Assembly (NCBI GenBank): GCA_032622095.1
Contig: CP136066.1
Location: 51,434,911-51,498,910 of the forward strand
DNA from: Siphonodentalium dalli
Lineage: Eukaryota; Mollusca; Scaphopoda; Gadilida; Siphonodentaliidae
Length of the DNA stretch: 64,000 nucleotides
Direction: 5' to 3'
Position numbers and translations under genes: made by a program. Positions 59,662 to 64,000 of this stretch are shown piece after piece. The notes under the pieces are model-generated. The model ran no database searches and had not been told where the DNA came from. It saw nothing but the letters and a program-made list of their open reading frames with translations. The stretch's first letter is position 1. Every line of letters begins with the position of its first letter.

Positions 59662-61541
59662 TCGATTACAAGTAATTTGCATAACATACATCCGACTCTC
59701 TCTGTTATAATTGTGTTAATCTGCATTCGGGATACTTTGCTGAACTGTAGCCTATGAAATGCTGAACTGGATTTTGAACTGCTTAACTTGATGGAGCTTG
59801 GTCCAATGGTGTTCCCTTTAGTCCGACAGCCTAACCGCATTTTTTGGCCGATGCGTGATTTCGCGTCTATATTGTTTTTTTCTTTGTGGATTCCGGTGGT
59901 CTAGAGTACCGGTTTGAAGAATCAACCAGCTGCCTGGCTGACAGCTTTGAGGAATTTGAGAAATTATGTTAAGTCAAAATGGCGGTTAATTGGCCATCCG
60001 TGCCAGAAAGAGAACGAGTGCTTCTGGAAATGAAGCACAAAAGCATAGTGCTAGTACAATAATTATGTTCTTAGGACCTCTTTGTGTTAGTTCGACCGAG
60101 ATTGTGATGGTGGTTTCAAATATGGCCAACAAGATGGCGGTTTGAAATCGCGAAAATCTTAGTTTTTACTAAATCCGAACAAAAACCACCAGTAGCAGTA
60201 TATCGAGTCCGAACGGCCAGACATGGGTATTTGACAAACTGGTAGCTCATTCCAACACAAATATAGCCTTCAAATCGGAACCTTGTGTCATTTCGTAAAT
60301 TGGACGAAGAACATATGGTATAATCATGACAATTATGGGGAATCTGACGCTACCTAAATATATCTTTTAAACTATTGGATCATATTACGACATAATTGAA
60401 GCCAAATCATAATCTTAGTTGAGTGTAACTAAAATGCTGATCAGCTGCTCATCAGTAGTTTACATACTAAGATGCTGATCAGCAGATTTCATGAAGTCAG
60501 TTATACTCATTCATAACGAAGATAGTCGCTTGTATGTTGTGTAAATGACATATATTCTATGGATTATATCTTAATACAGGGAGGGGACACAATGTGACTG
60601 ACCAGCATGCCCGTTCAGCGGTTTAATACTTTGTCCAGAAATGCATCGGTCAGCAGTTCAAAGTCCCACCCAGCAGTTCAACAGCTACAGTTCAGCAGAT
60701 TTTCCTGGAGTTGATTATAACACGGATATTAGTTAAGATGTTGTGCACATAACTTGTACTCGGTGGGGTATAACGAAATGCATCGATTTTACTAATCGGC
60801 AGCTGAATGCCATGGGAGAGGAGAGGAGCCTCACTAAGTTTGGTAATGCTCCGATCCCTGTAGACCCACACCATTCAAACAACATGTATACCAGAATTGT
60901 ATAAGATCGTGTCAGTGAGCACATTAATAAGAGGTTCTGCTGGTCAGCTATCGACTCTCAAAAGGCGAAGTTTCAACACGTTTTTAATTTGTATCAGACT
61001 ATTAAATAAATCCTTTGATCGTTTCTAATAAAGAGCGTCCATACTAACGTTTCCCAAAAGCAACAGATACAAAAAACGTTCTCAATTGTAATATTATGAT
61101 TGTTTCTATTGGTTTCAACGTAGAAAAGGTTAACTATGATTTTGTTGATTTTTGCGATGCATGTCCATAGACTGATGATGACTTCAGTTTATTATTATTT
61201 GTTCCCCGCATGGTAAGCTGGAAATTAACTTAGGAAAGTTGACTAATCTGATGTCAAATCCGACCGTTGTTTTTTGACACAGTTGACTAACTTCTGTACC
61301 AAGGTACATGTTCATAAACGAACGATGTTAAACGTCCCCTTTTTAAAAAGCCTACAAGGCGTCTATACGCTTTTGTTTAAATATGTTGAGGTATCATAAA
61401 ACAAATAAAGATGTCCGAATATGATTAAACCAATATAGTCATGACGCATTTGTTCATAATCAGAAAGAATTTTCGGCGATACCTAAGGTAATGTTATTTA
61501 CATAAATTATACAAATGAAAAATACGTACACCACGTGTATT

Positions 61542-61781
61542 CTAATCTGGAATTAAATCAGTCAAATGTGTACGGGTCATGTGGAAACGCGTATTCAACA
61601 ATTCGGCGAACTGAGCGATAGTCGCCATTTCATATAGTGGACACCTTTCGCATAATGAAGTACTACTGATAATAGTTATGAATAGCTTATAGTACGTAGT
61701 CGTTATATTTTCGCACTGAGCAAGAAACGTTTTCACAGAATTGATGTCCTCGAGTCTGTTTGTGAGATAAACTTCTTGCCA
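61542..61781 (-). CDS. Hypothetical terminal exon, unit 3
   Basis: Same frame, acceptor and stop as in unit 2. Unrecognised. Confidence 0.3.
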   Translation of the reverse strand, partial: WQEVYLTNRLEDINSVKTFLAQCENITTTYYKLFITIISSTSLCERCPLYEMATIAQFAELLNTRFHMTRTHLTDLIPD

Positions 61782-64000
61782 CTGACAGCAATGTGACAAA
61801 GTTCTCTTTGTCGTGATTATTATGTACTTAATTATGTTATTATAAGGTCATAGTCAGTGGTATGTTCGATTATTACATGAAAAGCCCGCCTGGCTTCTTG
61901 AAAACGTAAGCGTAACTACGGATATGACAAAACAATTGATAGAAAGAACACAAATGTTTGTGACGTAGTACCTTATTGCTAATTATACGACAAGTGTCCA
62001 TTAACATGATTCGACCAGTTATCACCTTTCTGTGTCATAATACATCAGCCTGTTCTCGTGAAAATGAGCACGTAGCGGACGTATTTTAATGAGCGATTTT
62101 ATTTACTTCACACTGCATGAAAAGCGAGATTTATAAAATATAAATGTTGCATAAATTTAGGGCCCTGAAATTATGCATGCATTTATACATATTAATTTCG
62201 CCTTTATACCAAAACATAAATCTCTAATTTATATTTTTAAATCTCGCATAAATGTTGCATAAATGTTGCATACATTTAGGACCCTGAATTTATGCATGCA
62301 TTTATACATATTAAATTCGCCTTTCTTCGAACAGTGCCGGAGGTCAGTAGAGCTATTTTGTCCCCAGCGAACATTTATAGCAATGTGGTAGACATTTGAT
62401 GTCACTTTAACACTATTGAGTCAAATGACATGTTGACAACGCTTACCCATAATAGCCCACGACTGAAGACCTTTCGCATCAGATATCCGGACAAACCGCC
62501 CTACAGATAAACGTGATATAGATGTTATACCTCTATAGACACATGTCGTGTTTCTCACGTAATTTGAAGTATATGAATTAAAATGATTACAAATAAAGCA
62601 TATTTGAGTTCAGGAATGGGGAATGGGGGTGTCCACTTCAGATATTCCATGTGCACGCCCCCCCCCATTGGGGCTAAATATTCAAATCAACTTTGCAGAA
62701 ATTGTCCTAAATTTTCCAAATTTCGGAAATTCTGTAGATTTTCCGACTGAATAATCCCAAAATTCCAAAACATTTAAACTAGTCACCCACCTAGCAGTCA
62801 AATTTGCCAACTAAAACATTAAAATTAGACAAAATTACAGGTATAAATTTAACAATTCCTATCCATACGAAATACGCCCATGTTGGCATTATATAATCTA
62901 CCCTGTTTCATTGACATGAATTACCAGACTCACTGCGACCCGCGTCATACAACATAATAACGGTATAATTATACGATCACTATGGGCTTATTTCAGAATA
63001 AACTCCGTCCAATATGAAAGTATTTTCACAACATATCCTCATGGAAATAGGATCATATGAGGCATACATATTCACATAAGTTCATATTTGACTCTTTTTG
63101 CATGAAATAAACCCATAATGAGCGTATACCCGTTATTTAGTTGAATGGCGCGGGCCGCAGTGAAAACACATTATAAAGAGCGTGGATCTGATAAGTCGTG
63201 TCAATGAAAACAGGTAGGTTAAATATTGCCAATATGAGCTCATTTCATGTTAGAATAAACACTATACGGGCTTAGTTTGAACGCCGCGTTTTACGTCCAT
63301 GTAGAGCGTATTTGTTCTCTAATACGCTCTACATGAGCATAAAAGGCGACATTAAAAATAAGCCCGTATTGTGCTTATTTTAACGGGAACAGACAGATCT
63401 GCATGAGGATATGATGACAAAATTCATTCTCATTAATATTAAATGGTCGCTCAGCAACTACACAAAACACTAAACGGACACATCGGGACTCCCCCATACA
63501 CCGTATTAAAACTCGTGGGCTCTTCCCCATACAACATTCAATTCAATGCAACTTTTGCCGCTTTCGGGCATGACGATTTTCTATGTTCAGATATCCTCAA
63601 AACAACAAATCGTGGGGCGAAGAAGAAGACCATCCCGGGCGCTTCGCGCCCATCCACCCTTCCGTGCATTAATATTAAATGGTTTCGATAACGAAATCGT
63701 GCCGGTGGGTTTTCATACGCTGTGAATTAAATCACGCAATAACATTGTGTTCTAATGTATGTATATTAATAGCAACCACAACGCGCCGCAGGCGCGTTGT
63801 TGCTTTTCAAGTTTAGGCGTGAATGACGTCATTAATTTTTACAATACCATGAAACAGAATTTCGCCGCGATGAAAAACGGCGCACAAAAATGGGTTAAAA
63901 ATCACGTGACTTCCGCTCCGCTTTCGCATAGAATCATGGGAACAATAATTTCCCAAAAAGAAACGGTGACACAGAATCGGAAGTGGACCAACGGGATGGT

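Larger units (their letters stand above)
57014..64000 (+). repeat. Tandem array, unit 3 (cut by the window end)
   Basis: Continues to the last base, so the array extends beyond. It has the complete palindrome and 15 bp (with AGCTTGGTCCA) near 59793 that are missing from unit 1 between ATGG repeats. Unit 3 therefore looks closest to the ancestral layout there. Confidence 0.9.

Overview
This window is non-coding-dominated, AT-rich eukaryotic DNA. It has long gene-free stretches, abundant MITE-like hairpins, 5'-truncated LINEs, microsatellites, and canonical GT/AG splice signals at the few exons I can support. The LINE C-terminal protein style, the 'aagatggccgcc'-type repeats, the PAN/apple-like exon and the repeats ending in a CTAGCTG...ACCCG motif suggest a marine invertebrate, most likely a mollusc. 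That assignment is an inference. I see no rRNA, tRNA, CRISPR or bacterial-type operon.

Layout. 1-8.3 kb: mostly unassigned DNA with a minus-strand PAN/apple-like terminal exon (5041-5303), a LINE tail beside it, and a nested pair of inverted-repeat transposons (5658-7347). 8.3-13.3 kb: a giant foldback of two inverted arms of about 1.07 kb enclosing minisatellite arrays that switch orientation at a small central hairpin; its right arm carries a C/G-rich MITE. 14-19 kb: several hairpin MITEs and a 2-kb inverted-repeat transposon that contains a small palindromic element with a 10-bp target duplication. 20.8-25.6 kb: a 600-bp direct duplication and families of degenerate repeats. 26-29.6 kb: a LINE remnant and transposon ends. 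30.8-38.7 kb: an old, diverged copy of the unit that follows. 38.7-64 kb (running off the window): a tandem array of at least 2.8 units of about 8.8-9.5 kb, roughly 99% identical.

The main biological content is a small gene family whose first exon recurs four times (30946, 40515, 49505, 58296). Each copy encodes a 35-residue signal-peptide-like N-terminus ending in a Ser/Glu-rich stretch. It is preceded by a conserved TATA-containing promoter and followed by a CAG|GTATGT donor. The exon is clearly more conserved than the intron beside it, so it looks like a real secreted-protein gene family. I could not identify the downstream exons.

The array appears to be built on a non-autonomous piggyBac-like element. 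Each unit begins exactly at a 398-400-bp MITE with TTAA ends, a perfect 17-bp terminal inverted repeat and two mirror-image hairpins. Homology between unit 1 and the later units starts at the MITE's outer edge, which is the signature expected of unequal crossing-over between two MITE copies. Units differ by useful markers: a 492-bp insertion between TATA box and start codon in unit 1, and a deletion of one arm of a palindrome in unit 2.
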